64,000 bases of DNA from JAVBWI01 sp036677445 (GCA_036677445.1 JAVBWI010000027.1:124001-188000), one strand, 5' to 3'. Counted from the stretch's first letter, positions 34,930 through 44,755 are shown. A program made the numbers and translations. Notes: generated from the letters alone by a model not told the origin.

Positions 34930-35583
34930 TTACCCGCCGTAGCCTGCAAGCAGCTCGTCAGCATACCGGTCAAGCTCTTCTTCAAGATACGCTTCCCACG
35001 TTTTCTCTTCATCGATCTCGGCCTCGATAGCGCCCGGCACATCGTCGTCCTCGTCCGACCTACGCCGGAAGGCCGCGCCTTCAAAGCCCGGCACGCGGGA
35101 GCCGGGCTTTAGGCCCGTCACGCTGCTGGGCGTGTAGCCAAGCATATTTCCATACGAATCAAACGCCTTCGCATACTTGGCAAACTGCCAGCCGTTGCCG
35201 ATATCGTAATACATGCCGTTGGGGCTGATCTTCGCGCCCATCGGGTAATAGAACCCGTCCTCGCGCAGCAGCGCGCCGTAATCCGTGTAAGCGCGCCCGT
35301 CGCTGCCGCGGTATACGTTGCCGGTATATCCGCTGATATGGGTGTATACGGGCGGCGCGGCGGATGCGCCCGAACCCCTGCCGGTTGTGCCGCCGGACGT
35401 ACCGCCGCCCTGCATGCCGGTATACGCCTTGTACGGGTCCGCGCCCGCGCCGTAAAGCGCGTCCAGCGCCGCCTGGGATTTATTCCCCCACGCACCGTCC
35501 ATTTTGACGCCCAGCGTTTGCTGCAGCGCGCGCACCTCCGTGGTGGAAAGCCCCGGTACGCGGTAATCGCTTCTTACTGCCAT
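34930..35583 (-). CDS. Phage-like protein with peptidoglycan-binding module
   Basis: 217 residues, start supported by AAGGAGG. The N-terminal module (about 10-45) reads Leu-Gln-Gln-Thr-Leu-Gly-Val-Lys-Met-Asp-Gly-Ala-Trp-Gly-Asn-Lys. A Gly/Ser/Thr-rich linker (about 60-80) leads to a Tyr/Gly-rich domain (about 85-150) and an acidic tail rich in Glu and Asp. Function unknown. The gene is 11 bp upstream of the next one in the same operon. Confidence 0.65.
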   Translation of the reverse strand: MAVRSDYRVPGLSTTEVRALQQTLGVKMDGAWGNKSQAALDALYGAGADPYKAYTGMQGGGTSGGTTGRGSGASAAPPVYTHISGYTGNVYRGSDGRAYTDYGALLREDGFYYPMGAKISPNGMYYDIGNGWQFAKYAKAFDSYGNMLGYTPSSVTGLKPGSRVPGFEGAAFRRRSDEDDDVPGAIEAEIDEEKTWEAYLEEELDRYADELLAGYGG

Positions 35584-35665
35584 TTGGTATCCTCCTTATT
35601 TGGGATGGCCTGCAGCCACTTCTCCGGTTCCAAGGCCCCTTTGCAGCGGAACCTGATAGCACAGG

Positions 35666-35851
35666 CTATCCATTCTGCAGTTGTTCCTCCATCTCCAGCA
35701 GCTTCTGATAGAGTATGGAAAAGTTCTGGTTCAGGTTGTTTTCATTCTGGGCGACCTGCGTGTCGTATTCCTCGGGGCTTGCCTCCTTATCCATGCGCCG
35801 GAGCAGCAGTACGGGGAAAAGCGCCTGTACGCCGGTGGGAATGTACGCCAT
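35666..35851 (-). CDS. Small phage-like protein with coiled-coil C-terminus
   Basis: 61 residues from the ATG preceded by AAGGAG. The N-terminus is hydrophobic (Gly-Val-Gln-Ala-Leu-Phe-Pro-Val-Leu-Leu-Leu), and the rest is an Asn/Gln/Glu-rich amphipathic helix. No function can be assigned. It sits between the tail accessory gene and the modules with peptidoglycan-binding domains. Confidence 0.6.
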   Translation of the reverse strand: MAYIPTGVQALFPVLLLRRMDKEASPEEYDTQVAQNENNLNQNFSILYQKLLEMEEQLQNG

Positions 35852-35890
35852 GCTGCATTCTCCTTTCTTGTTAAATGACATCCGGCAATG

Positions 35891-37372
35891 CTAAAGCGCG
35901 CGCAGACGGTGCTCGAATACCATTTGTACGCCGCCCAGTATGCGGAAGCGGGAGCCCGCCTCGTTGGAAAAGCGGAAGGCGAATGTGCGCCCCTCGTTGC
36001 GAAGCGGTATTTCCAGCACGTCTTCCTCCCGTTCCGGCATCAGGCAGCGGTAATTATGGAGGTTCCGGCCGATGCGGGCGTCCAGCAGCAGCACCGCGCC
36101 CTCTCCGGCGCTCTCCCCCGCGCCGCGTATATACATCTCCTGCAGGCACTTGATGCCGGGCTTGCTGCCCAAATCCGTCAGCGGCGTGTGCCAGTAGGCG
36201 TCGATGGGCGCGCCGTCGTAATCCGGCCCCTCGTCAAAGCGGTATACGGTGCGCGCTTCGTTGATAAGGTAGAGCGTACCGTCGTGCGCGCAGATGTCGG
36301 ATACCGTAAAGCCGCGCCGCAGCATATAAGCTTGCCGCGCCGTATCGTAAACGATCAGCGCGTTGTCCGCCGTACGGGCGGCGCCCGCACCGCTTTGGTC
36401 GCGGCTTTGTTCATATGCGGTGAAAATGAGCTTTTCGCCCAGCTTGGCGGCGCGGCAGTTGGTGAAGGACGCCCCTTCGAGGAAGCCGCGTATGCGCCGC
36501 GCGCTGCGGCTTCTAAGAGCCGTCTGCCCGTCGAAGTAATACAGCCCCGCGCCGGTCATCCAGTAGGGCACGTCGCCGTAGAGTACCCGCGCGGTGTTCT
36601 GCATCTGCTCCACCTCGGCATACACGCGGTACACGCGGAAATTGCCCGGCCTGTCGCCCAGCAGCCGGTAAACGGAGCGGCGCTTGAATATCAAAAGCTG
36701 GTTGGAAAGCGCGCACAGCCCCGTAATGGGGTCGCCTGAGGTATCGCCCACCTCCACATGCCCGCCGCCAGTGTTTTCGCTCGCCTCGTCCACTGCCCAG
36801 CTTTCGATCGTCCGCTCGTCCCCCGGGGCCTGGCTCCAGTACAGTCGGCAGGGGTGCGCAGGGTCGCCCGCGGAAAACAGGCGGCCGTAATGCATGGCAA
36901 GGAAGTTGACGGAAATGTTGGAAAGCTTCGCTTCGCTGCCGAACGCCTGCATGGCGTTTATGCCGTCCCATTTGACGATTGCGTGTTCGCCGCAGGCAAG
37001 AAGCAGGTAGTCGGCGCTGCCGATCTGCGTCTCGCAGGCGTCAAAGCGCAGGCCCTTCACCGTTTCGGGGTAAGAGAACAGCAGCGTCCACGCGGGGGCC
37101 TCGTCGGTGATGACATACGCGTATACGTCGTTGCCCGCGATGGCGAGAAAGCGCTCGCTCACCAGCCCCTGCCAGTGCAGGAGCTTCCGTATGGGCTTTT
37201 CCCCCGGCACCGCCGCCGCGATATGCTTCACATACCCGCGCGCCACGGCAAGGCTGCCGTCGGCGGTATCCATATTGCAGGCGTCGGGGCTGCTGCCCGG
37301 TTCTATCGCGCCCTCCTGCGCGCTTTGGTCGATGCCCAGGAATGCGGGTATGCGGTACTCGGCCACGGCCAT
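35891..37372 (-). CDS. Phage tail accessory/stabilisation-like protein
   Basis: 493 residues from the ATG with a GGTGAG site, 4 bp after the adaptor gene. It begins Ile-Pro-Ala-Phe-Leu-Gly-Ile-Asp-Gln-Ser and has repeated beta-rich blade-like segments (Leu-Tyr-Trp-Ser, Val-Tyr-Arg-Leu-Leu-Gly-Asp, Tyr-Trp-Met-Thr-Gly-Ala-Gly-Leu-Tyr-Tyr-Phe). This layout resembles the beta-propeller tail accessory factors of short-tailed phages (P22 gp10 type) that close the portal channel. The assignment rests on position and fold pattern, not on a clear motif. Confidence 0.6.
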   Translation of the reverse strand: MAVAEYRIPAFLGIDQSAQEGAIEPGSSPDACNMDTADGSLAVARGYVKHIAAAVPGEKPIRKLLHWQGLVSERFLAIAGNDVYAYVITDEAPAWTLLFSYPETVKGLRFDACETQIGSADYLLLACGEHAIVKWDGINAMQAFGSEAKLSNISVNFLAMHYGRLFSAGDPAHPCRLYWSQAPGDERTIESWAVDEASENTGGGHVEVGDTSGDPITGLCALSNQLLIFKRRSVYRLLGDRPGNFRVYRVYAEVEQMQNTARVLYGDVPYWMTGAGLYYFDGQTALRSRSARRIRGFLEGASFTNCRAAKLGEKLIFTAYEQSRDQSGAGAARTADNALIVYDTARQAYMLRRGFTVSDICAHDGTLYLINEARTVYRFDEGPDYDGAPIDAYWHTPLTDLGSKPGIKCLQEMYIRGAGESAGEGAVLLLDARIGRNLHNYRCLMPEREEDVLEIPLRNEGRTFAFRFSNEAGSRFRILGGVQMVFEHRLRAL

Positions 37373-37376
37373 ATTC

Positions 37377-37928
37377 TCACCACCTGTTCTCGAACCGGTA
37401 GCGGTCCGGCTCGCCCAAAGCGGCGCGCAGGCTGCGCTTGCCCGCGTTGTACAGCTCGAAATACACGTTTGCCCCGCGCTGCATGGCAGGGTCGGCGCTC
37501 GCGCGCTCGCGCGCCACCACATAGGTTACGATCATGCCGTGGCAGAAGTCGGGCAGCTCCGGCACGTCGGTGGGGGAGCTCATATCATCGGGCAGGTAGC
37601 GGTAGTGAACGAGCACCGCGCCGTCGTCGCACAGCACGCGCACGCGCGTGCTGGAAGGCCCGGTGATAAAGGGCACGCGCGCCATGCCGCGGGATACGGA
37701 AAGCACCTTGGCGCAGCAGCGCGGCAGCTCCGCGATATCCGCAATACCGCCGGAAACATTGAGCGGGTCGCTGCGGCGAAGCTGCAGAACGGTCGCAAGG
37801 TCCGTTACGGCTTCGTTGGCGTAACGGGTCAGCTTGTCACGCCAGGTATCCACCGTCTGGCTGTCGTGGCCGCGGTCAAGCTGCGCCAAAGCGGAGACGA
37901 TGATATCGTTGAGCGTCATGCCCCTCAC
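37377..37928 (-). CDS. Phage adaptor / head-tail connector-like protein
   Basis: 183 residues if the GTG at 37928 is used (GTGA overlap of 4 bp with the gene before); an ATG at 37919 is the alternative, but its GAGGGG is too close. The early part, Thr-Leu-Asn-Asp-Ile-Ile-Val-Ser-Ala-Leu followed by a helix and Leu-Thr-Arg-Tyr-Ala-Asn-Glu-Ala, matches the start of podovirus adaptor proteins (gp4-like). The C-terminal half has a helical tail with Val-Ala-Arg-Glu-Arg-Ala-Ser-Ala-Asp-Pro. Position after the capsid gene agrees. Confidence 0.6.
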   Translation of the reverse strand: MRGMTLNDIIVSALAQLDRGHDSQTVDTWRDKLTRYANEAVTDLATVLQLRRSDPLNVSGGIADIAELPRCCAKVLSVSRGMARVPFITGPSSTRVRVLCDDGAVLVHYRYLPDDMSSPTDVPELPDFCHGMIVTYVVARERASADPAMQRGANVYFELYNAGKRSLRAALGEPDRYRFENRW

Positions 37929-38200
37929 CCGACCTTTTTACCGCGCCCGCGGTAGGCGCGCACCTTCTCTTCGCTTTCCACACGCACGCGGGCGCTCTGG
38001 GCGATGAGCGCGGCGAGGCTTTGCGGAAGCGCCACCTCCACGCCGGTCTTGATGCGGAAGAAGTGGCCGTTGATGCCGCCCTCCCAGTAGCCGCCCAGGT
38101 TATCCGGCGATATGGTAACGCGGACTTTGGGCTCGGATTGCAGCGCCGCGCCGGTATCCGAGGCGAGGCGGTCGATCTGCTGTTCGGTTAAGTAATTCAT
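37925..38200 (-). CDS. Small phage-like protein after the capsid gene
   Basis: 91 residues with a GAGGAG site. A beta-rich core, Ile-Asn-Gly-His-Phe-Phe-Arg-Ile-Lys-Thr-Gly-Val-Glu-Val-Ala-Leu-Pro, is like small proteins that follow the capsid gene in podovirus-type clusters. Basic C-terminus. Function unknown. Confidence 0.6.
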   Translation of the reverse strand: MNYLTEQQIDRLASDTGAALQSEPKVRVTISPDNLGGYWEGGINGHFFRIKTGVEVALPQSLAALIAQSARVRVESEEKVRAYRGRGKKVG

Positions 38201-38221
38201 ATATTTTCTCCTCTCATGTTT

Positions 38222-38604
38222 TCGAGAAAGTGCCTTGCGGCACTTTCTCGAGGTTCACCGTGCAAGTCGTCGCTCGGTTTCCTGCTTACGCAGGAAAGCT
38301 GTCGCGCCAACTTGCGCTTCAAGGTGTCATTTTGCACCGTACATGCCGCTGCAAAATGACGGATTGAAAGCCTCCGGGGGCAGGCCCCCGAAGCCCCTGG
38401 GGGGTATTTACTCAACGCAGCCCTGCATTCCCCTATACGGCTTCCAATCGTCAAAACGGATGACATGCGCATCCGTTTTGACACCTTGCACGGCCGCCGC
38501 CCGGGGAATGCCGCAGCATTCCTAGGCGGCCGTGTGGAATCCGTCCCAATGCGCTGATGCGCATTGGGACGACCTCAGAAAAATGGCCAACGCCATTTTT
38601 CTGA
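38222..38604. repeat. Nine-hairpin chain between capsid gene and the next gene
   Basis: Perfect stems in order: TCGAGAAAGTGCC (38222-38251), TTTCCTGC (38278-38297), GTCATTTTGCA (38326-38360, loop CCGTACATGCCGC), CGGGGGC (38375-38390), GTCAAAACGGATG (38450-38482), CACGGCCGCC (38489-38534) enclosing GGAATGC (38505-38522), CGTCCCAATGCGC (38542-38571) and TCAGAAAAATGGC (38575-38604). The last abuts the capsid stop codon and can act as its terminator. No gene fits in this 404-bp gap. Confidence 0.9.
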
Positions 38605-39840
<1,236 letters not shown>

Positions 39841-39861
39841 ATGCTTCCTCCTTATGTATTA

Positions 39862-40016
39862 TCAAAAAAGCGGCATCCGCCGCTTTTTTGAGTTTCCACA
39901 TGCAGGTTCGCTCACCGCTCACCTGCGACCTTTGTTTGTCGCCGTAGGCGACATCGGTGGTGCCCGAAGGGTGCCTGCAAGGTGTCATTTCTGACGCACC
40001 TGTCGTCAGAAATGAC
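39862..40016. repeat. Hairpin chain between scaffold and capsid genes
   Basis: TCAAAAAAGCGGC/GCCGCTTTTTTGA (39862-39891), TGCAGG...CCTGCA (39901-39979) enclosing TGTCGCC/GGCGACA (39937-39953), then GTCATTTCTGACG/CGTCAGAAATGAC (39984-40016) with the loop core CACCTGT. It follows the same plan as 30085-30237, with different stems. The 278-bp gap holds no gene. Confidence 0.85.
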
Positions 40017-40118
40017 GGATTTTATGGTTTCTCCGATATTTTACGCAAGTGGGGCGGCGGAGCGCCCCGCTACGTGGGCCTTTGATGGGTTCTCAGGCGC
40101 GTTACGCTTCCACATTCT

Positions 40119-40640
40119 TTACAGCTTGACCTTTACGCCCCGGCGGGCCTTTTCGCGGTATTCGTGCTCCAGCTTCGCGAACTCCTCCGGCGACATGGAA
40201 AGGTAGTCCCGCGCAGGCGCCGCGGCGGTGTCCGCGCGGGCGGCGCGGGGCAGCCCTTCGCGCGCGCGAAGGCGGGTGACGATGGCCTGCATGGCGTTGC
40301 GCTCCGCCTCGGCGGCGCGCTTTTCCGCCTGGTATACGCGTACGGCGGCGTAGGCGGGCATCTCGATTACCAGCCGCACAAAAGCCGGGTCCTGTACGGC
40401 GGCTTCCAGGTCGAAATCCTCGGGCAGCAGGTTCTGCTGCAGCAGTGCGTCGATCTCGCGCTTGAGGCTCTCCGGGTCAAGGGCGCGGGCATTGCCCGCG
40501 GGGGGCGGCGCAGGCTGCGCGGGCATGCGCCCGGGCATTGCGCCCGCGGGCATACCGTCCGCGGGCGCGGCGGGCGCCAGGCCTGCCTGCGGCGTATATT
40601 CGAATGCGCTCTCGGGGAAACGGGTAAATTTCTCTTTCAT
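40119..40640 (-). CDS. Probable phage scaffolding protein
   Basis: 173 residues with an AAGGAGGA site. The first ~60 residues are low complexity (Pro/Ala/Gly), followed by a charged helical region (about 55-140) and a basic C-terminal helix-turn (Lys-Ala-Arg-Arg-Gly-Val-Lys-Val-Lys). Scaffolding proteins with this composition commonly sit between portal and capsid genes, which is the position here. No sequence motif proves it. Confidence 0.6.
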   Translation of the reverse strand: MKEKFTRFPESAFEYTPQAGLAPAAPADGMPAGAMPGRMPAQPAPPPAGNARALDPESLKREIDALLQQNLLPEDFDLEAAVQDPAFVRLVIEMPAYAAVRVYQAEKRAAEAERNAMQAIVTRLRAREGLPRAARADTAAAPARDYLSMSPEEFAKLEHEYREKARRGVKVKL

Positions 40641-40696
40641 AAGCTCCTCCTTTTTCTTTGTGGGTCGTATGTGGTTGAACGGTGGTTCTTAACGGG

Positions 40697-42394
40697 TTAG
40701 TTGGCCGCCCGCTTTGCGCGCGCGCCGCCCCGCGGGGCCATCAGCCGTTTTACGCGCGCCGCTATGCCGCCTCCGCCGCCGGTTTCCCCCGCGGGCCCAT
40801 TGGGGGCGGCCGGGCCGCTCTGCGGCGGGGCGGCCGCAGGCTGCTCCGCCTCATCTGCGCGCTTGGCCTGTCTTAGCACCTGCTCCTTGCCGTCGAAGTG
40901 CATCAGCTCTACCGCCTGGTCGGGGCGGAGTACGCCAAGCTGTATCATCTGCAGCACCAGCTCGTTCTGGCTGATGACACTCCAGCGGTTCTCCTTCTGC
41001 ACCTTGATGGATATGGAAAACTCGACGGGCAGGCTGCGTCCGTCGGGCAGCGCGCGGGTGAGCATGCTTCCGTCGAAAACGCGCCGCTGCACCTGCCCGT
41101 CCATGGCGACGGAAACGACGCGCGGCAAGAGGTTAAACTCGCGTTCCACCTCGATTTCCATGCGCACGGCGTCGCGATAGGCCTCGTGCATCTGCCGGGA
41201 GGCCATGCGCGCGCGTTTGCTGCTCATTTCCTGCAGCGCCGCGATGGCGGAGGCCGCCGTGATGCCGCCCGCCGTCCCCCCGCGGGAAAAGTCGTTCGCT
41301 CCGCTTTCTTCCTTAATGGATTCGAGCATGCCTCGGATGTACTGCATGATGTACGAGGGCAGCGGCGGCGTGGCGAACCAGCTCACGCCGTTGAGGCTTT
41401 CGCCCGTGTGCACCTCCTTCGCCCAGTCGCGCAGGTCATCCGCGTCAAAGCCGCTCGCCTCGGTGATGAGCAGCTTGTTGTGCGAGGCCATCAGCGCGTT
41501 TTTGAGCACGATCTGGTCCAGCTTGTCGGCGTACTGCTGCTGCGCCGCAAACATGTCCACAAGGCCCAGCCCCAGCGGGCTTCCTTTGCGCGTGAATAGC
41601 GGCGTCACGATAAACGGGTACTGCCCGTTGGAAAAATAGCCTTGCGGCTTCAGCTCCCGGCTGTCCAACAGCACCTGCCCGCCCGCAAGCTGCGCCATGT
41701 GCACGCGGCAGCCGCCGGTTTTTTCGTCGTACTCGCGCCACCAGTATTCCAGCAGGAGCGCGGTCTTGGTGCGGTCGGCGGTGAGGAGTGAATCCTCCAT
41801 CACGGATTGCTGCGCATACCCGTCCGAATCCCCGTCATAAGCGGGGAAGCGGGCGGACAGCCACTCGCGCGTGCGCACCGCGAACTTGAACACCGCGCGT
41901 CCGTCCTGAATATCTGTGCACAGCGGGTCGAAGAGTACGCCGCGATTGTCCGCGTGGCGAATGAACGCGCCGCCCAATCCGTTGTTGAGCGCGGGGTCAT
42001 AGCCTACCTCCTGCACCATGTAGCCGCCCACGAGCAGGTCGTGCACCAGACGCCGGTATTCGCGCTCGTAGCAGGCGGCGTCGTGGTTCTGGCGGATCAC
42101 CGCCTCCAGCACACGGGCGGCCGCCGTATCCTCCGGCGTTTCGGGCGAGATCACCGCCTCCGGCAGCGAATCCATCAGGTCCGCCGCGATGTTCTCCACC
42201 GTGCTCTGTATTACGGGGGTCACGGGGCGCGGCTCGTTGGGGTCGCCTTGCGGAATGTCGTGCCAATGGTCGCCGCAGTACATGCGCTCGGCATGCTCCA
42301 GCCGCCGCCACTCGCCCGCGTAGGCGGCGCGGAATTCCTCGAACAGCGCGTACGCGCGGGCGCGCAGCGCATCCCGGCCTTCTTTTTGGTTCAT
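40697..42394 (-). CDS. Phage portal protein (podovirus type)
   Basis: 565 residues, start supported by AAAGGAG. The order of features matches large portal proteins of short-tailed phages: Trp-His-Asp-Ile-Pro near 45, Asn-Ile-Ala-Ala-Asp-Leu-Met-Asp, Gly-Tyr-Met-Val-Gln-Glu-Val-Gly-Tyr-Asp, a phage-like Tyr-Pro-Phe-Ile-Val-Thr-Pro-Leu-Phe core, then Gly-Gly-Ile-Thr-Ala-Ala-Ser-Ala-Ile-Ala-Ala-Leu-Gln-Glu, and a disordered Pro/Gly/Arg tail. It is first gene of the structural cassette. No terminase gene precedes it; the next gene upstream is a host pseudouridine synthase. Confidence 0.85.
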   Translation of the reverse strand: MNQKEGRDALRARAYALFEEFRAAYAGEWRRLEHAERMYCGDHWHDIPQGDPNEPRPVTPVIQSTVENIAADLMDSLPEAVISPETPEDTAAARVLEAVIRQNHDAACYEREYRRLVHDLLVGGYMVQEVGYDPALNNGLGGAFIRHADNRGVLFDPLCTDIQDGRAVFKFAVRTREWLSARFPAYDGDSDGYAQQSVMEDSLLTADRTKTALLLEYWWREYDEKTGGCRVHMAQLAGGQVLLDSRELKPQGYFSNGQYPFIVTPLFTRKGSPLGLGLVDMFAAQQQYADKLDQIVLKNALMASHNKLLITEASGFDADDLRDWAKEVHTGESLNGVSWFATPPLPSYIMQYIRGMLESIKEESGANDFSRGGTAGGITAASAIAALQEMSSKRARMASRQMHEAYRDAVRMEIEVEREFNLLPRVVSVAMDGQVQRRVFDGSMLTRALPDGRSLPVEFSISIKVQKENRWSVISQNELVLQMIQLGVLRPDQAVELMHFDGKEQVLRQAKRADEAEQPAAAPPQSGPAAPNGPAGETGGGGGIAARVKRLMAPRGGARAKRAAN

Positions 42395-42424
42395 GTGCCA
42401 ACTCCTTTCTGTTTTGCGCGCAGC

Positions 42425-42455
42425 AAAAAAGCCCGCGCAAGTGCGTGAGCTTTTT
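42425..42455 (-). terminator. Intrinsic terminator upstream of the portal gene
   Basis: AAAAAGC/GCTTTTT (42426-42432 with 42449-42455) with an inner CGCA/TGCG helix and a T run on the minus strand. It ends the flippase-methyltransferase-pseudouridine synthase operon. Confidence 0.75.
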
Positions 42456-42484
42456 ATAATGCGAACAAATGTTTTTATGTTAGC

Positions 42485-42493
42485 AGTATAGCA
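42485..42493 (-). promoter_or_regulatory. Extended -10 promoter candidate before the portal gene
   Basis: Minus strand TGC-TATACT, about 90 bp before the portal ATG and upstream of the terminator at 42425-42455, so transcripts from it must pass that hairpin. Confidence 0.45.
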
Positions 42494-42569
42494 CAGATAT
42501 CCGAACGGTACAGGTGAGAAGCTTTCTTAGAAGGCATGGCGCAGGAATGCACCGCCAAACGCCCTGGCG

Positions 42570-43910
42570 CTAATGCATTACAAGCTCCCACGGGCAAACG
42601 AATTCTTTGCCGTCCAGGTAGAAAAGCGGCGAATCCTGTGAAAAATGCAGCGCCAGCCTGTAAGCAAGCAGCGCCTGCCTGCGCCTGTGCGCGGCCTTGT
42701 TCGCTGCGCGGTCGCCGTATTTGTCGTCGCCCAGCACGGGGTGGCCGGTATGCGAGAGATGCGCCCTGATCTGGTGCGTGCGGCCGGTGTACAGCCGCAC
42801 TTCCAATAAGCTCTGTTCGCCGTCCGTTTCCAGTACGCGATAGCCGGTTTTGATGAGCAGCGCGCCGGGCGAGGGGGAATCGAACACATACAGCCTGCCC
42901 GCTTCCGCATCCTTTTTCGCCCAGGCTTCCAATATAGCCTCCTGCCGCTGCATGCGGCCCAGAACGATGCAGCGGTAGTACTTCTCGATACGCTGCTCCT
43001 TTATCGCCGCGGCCAGATCCCGCTCCGCCTCCGGCGTGCGCGCGAAAAGCAGCAGGCCTTCGGTGTTCGCGTCCAGCCGGTGTACGGGGTACAGCGCGCC
43101 AAAGTATGGTTCCAGCCTTGCCTGCAGGGAGTCTTTTCCGCCGTCCGCCGCTGTAACCTCAACGCCCGCGCGCTTTGCCACGACGAGCAGGTTTTCATCC
43201 GCATATACGACGTCACTGGCATCCTGCACAGGCAGCGCTGTGATTTGTGTGGAAAAAGGCGCGAACGCGCCGCCATGCGGCAGGGAAAAGAACTGCATGC
43301 GCTCCTTTTTCGTGGGATGCTCGAATGCGAGCGAATATGCCCACAGCGCAATCTGTCCGCGCGCGGGCGAAGGATGGTAACGCTGGTCAAAACGGATGGG
43401 CCAGCCGTGCGCGGCCAGCTGCGCGCGGATCTGGTGCTTGCGGCCGGTCAGCAGCGCAATGTCAAGCAGCGCATACGCCCCTTCGCGCGCGAGAACCTGA
43501 TAGCGCAGTACGGCCTGCCTGGCTTCCGGCGCGGGGTCGGGGGATACCTCCACCCGCAGCGCGCCTTCTGTATCGCGGATATAGTCGGTAAGCTCGCCGG
43601 ATGGGGGGATATCCCCCTCCACTACTGCGGCATAGCGCTTTTGTGCCTGTCGAAGAGCAAACTGCGCAGAAAGCCGCGCCGCCGCCTTGCTGGTGCGCGC
43701 GAACACCATTGCGCCGCCCACGGGTCTATCCAGCCGGTGGCACAGGCCAAGGTATACCGCGCCCGGCTTGTTATATTTTTCTTTGATATAGGCTTTGAGT
43801 ATGGAAAGAAGATCCTCGTCGCCCGAAGAATCCGCCTGTACCGGCGTGTTCGCGGGCTTTTCCACAACCAGGATATGATTGTCCTCGTACAAAATGGGGG
43901 GTACGCTCAC
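42570..43910 (-). CDS. Tandem double-domain RluA-type pseudouridine synthase
   Basis: 446 residues from a GTG that overlaps the previous stop (GTGA) and follows GGGGAGGG by 10 bases. Two complete RluA-family domains are joined: residues ~5-225 with catalytic Asp61 in His-Arg-Leu-Asp-Arg and Gly-Arg-Lys-His-Gln-Ile-Arg, and ~230-446 with Asp280 in His-Arg-Leu-Asp-Ala and Gly-Arg-Thr-His-Gln-Ile-Arg. Single-domain RluA proteins are about 230-320 residues, so this is a fusion or internal duplication. Each domain converts uridine to pseudouridine in rRNA or tRNA; the sites are unknown. It is last gene of a three-gene operon with an rRNA methyltransferase. Confidence 0.9.
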   Translation of the reverse strand: MSVPPILYEDNHILVVEKPANTPVQADSSGDEDLLSILKAYIKEKYNKPGAVYLGLCHRLDRPVGGAMVFARTSKAAARLSAQFALRQAQKRYAAVVEGDIPPSGELTDYIRDTEGALRVEVSPDPAPEARQAVLRYQVLAREGAYALLDIALLTGRKHQIRAQLAAHGWPIRFDQRYHPSPARGQIALWAYSLAFEHPTKKERMQFFSLPHGGAFAPFSTQITALPVQDASDVVYADENLLVVAKRAGVEVTAADGGKDSLQARLEPYFGALYPVHRLDANTEGLLLFARTPEAERDLAAAIKEQRIEKYYRCIVLGRMQRQEAILEAWAKKDAEAGRLYVFDSPSPGALLIKTGYRVLETDGEQSLLEVRLYTGRTHQIRAHLSHTGHPVLGDDKYGDRAANKAAHRRRQALLAYRLALHFSQDSPLFYLDGKEFVCPWELVMH

Positions 43911-44755
43911 AGCCACCACGCCCTCCCCGATGCGCCGCAGGGCAGCGTAAGCTCCCCGCGCTCAATGGGCAGGCCGACTTCATCGGATTCCACCCTCGCG
44001 CCGCGGCCAGATAAAGCCACAGTAAGCACATTTTTCAGCACGCTGGGCGCCAGGCCCGTCGTGTAGGAATTGATCAGAAAAAACAGCGGCGTATCCGAAA
44101 GCAGCTTTACCGCCGCATCCACCAGAGGGTAAAGATCCTGCTCGATCTTCCACATCTCGCCGTCCGGCCCGCGGCCGTAGCTGGGCGGGTCCATCAATAT
44201 GCCGTCGTAGCGGTTGCCGCGCCGCTGCTCCCGCAGTACGAATTTCATTACGTCGTCCACCAGAAAGCGTACGGGTGCATCCTGCATGCCGCTTGCCGCA
44301 AGGTTGTCCTTCGCCCAGGCGGTCATGCCTTTAGCCGCGTCCACATGCGCCACCTGCGCGCCCGCTTTGGCGCAGGCGCAGGTAGCGCCCCCCGTGTAGG
44401 CGAACAGGTTCAATACCTTTGCGCCGGGGCGCCGGTCAAGAAGCGACCGCATCCAGTCCCAATTCACGGCCTGTTCGGGGAACAGCCCCGTATGCTTGAA
44501 GCCCGTTGGCCGCACGAGGAATGTAAGGTCGCGGTAGCGTATGCGCCAGCCTTCGGGGAGCGTCCGCCTATATTCCCAATGCCCGCCGCCTGTGCTGGAG
44601 CGGATATAATGCGCATCCGGCGCGGACTCCGTCCGCAGGGGCCATACGGCCTGCGGATCGGGGCGCAGCAGGGTAAACTTGCCCCAGCGTTCCAGCTTTT
44701 CGCCGCCGCCCGCGTCAAGCAGCGCATAATCCTCCCAGCCGTCTGCCAGATACAT
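43907..44755 (-). CDS. Class I SAM-dependent rRNA methyltransferase (RlmI/RlmK-like)
   Basis: 282 residues. The SAM-binding motif is Val-Leu-Asn-Leu-Phe-Ala-Tyr-Thr-Gly-Gly near residue 114, and the catalytic motif is Met-Asp-Pro-Pro-Ser-Tyr-Gly-Arg-Gly near 195. This matches the RlmI/RlmK group of 23S rRNA methyltransferases but without the usual N-terminal PUA domain. Its ATG overlaps the flippase stop by one base (TAATG) and its stop overlaps the pseudouridine synthase start. The pairing of an rRNA methylase with a pseudouridine synthase suggests joint ribosome maturation. Confidence 0.85.
   Translation of the reverse strand: MYLADGWEDYALLDAGGGEKLERWGKFTLLRPDPQAVWPLRTESAPDAHYIRSSTGGGHWEYRRTLPEGWRIRYRDLTFLVRPTGFKHTGLFPEQAVNWDWMRSLLDRRPGAKVLNLFAYTGGATCACAKAGAQVAHVDAAKGMTAWAKDNLAASGMQDAPVRFLVDDVMKFVLREQRRGNRYDGILMDPPSYGRGPDGEMWKIEQDLYPLVDAAVKLLSDTPLFFLINSYTTGLAPSVLKNVLTVALSGRGARVESDEVGLPIERGELTLPCGASGRAWWL

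Noticed and set aside
43080..44066. 328-codon plus-strand frame across the pseudouridine synthase
   Set aside because: Shadow frame; the minus-strand product has two complete RluA domains.
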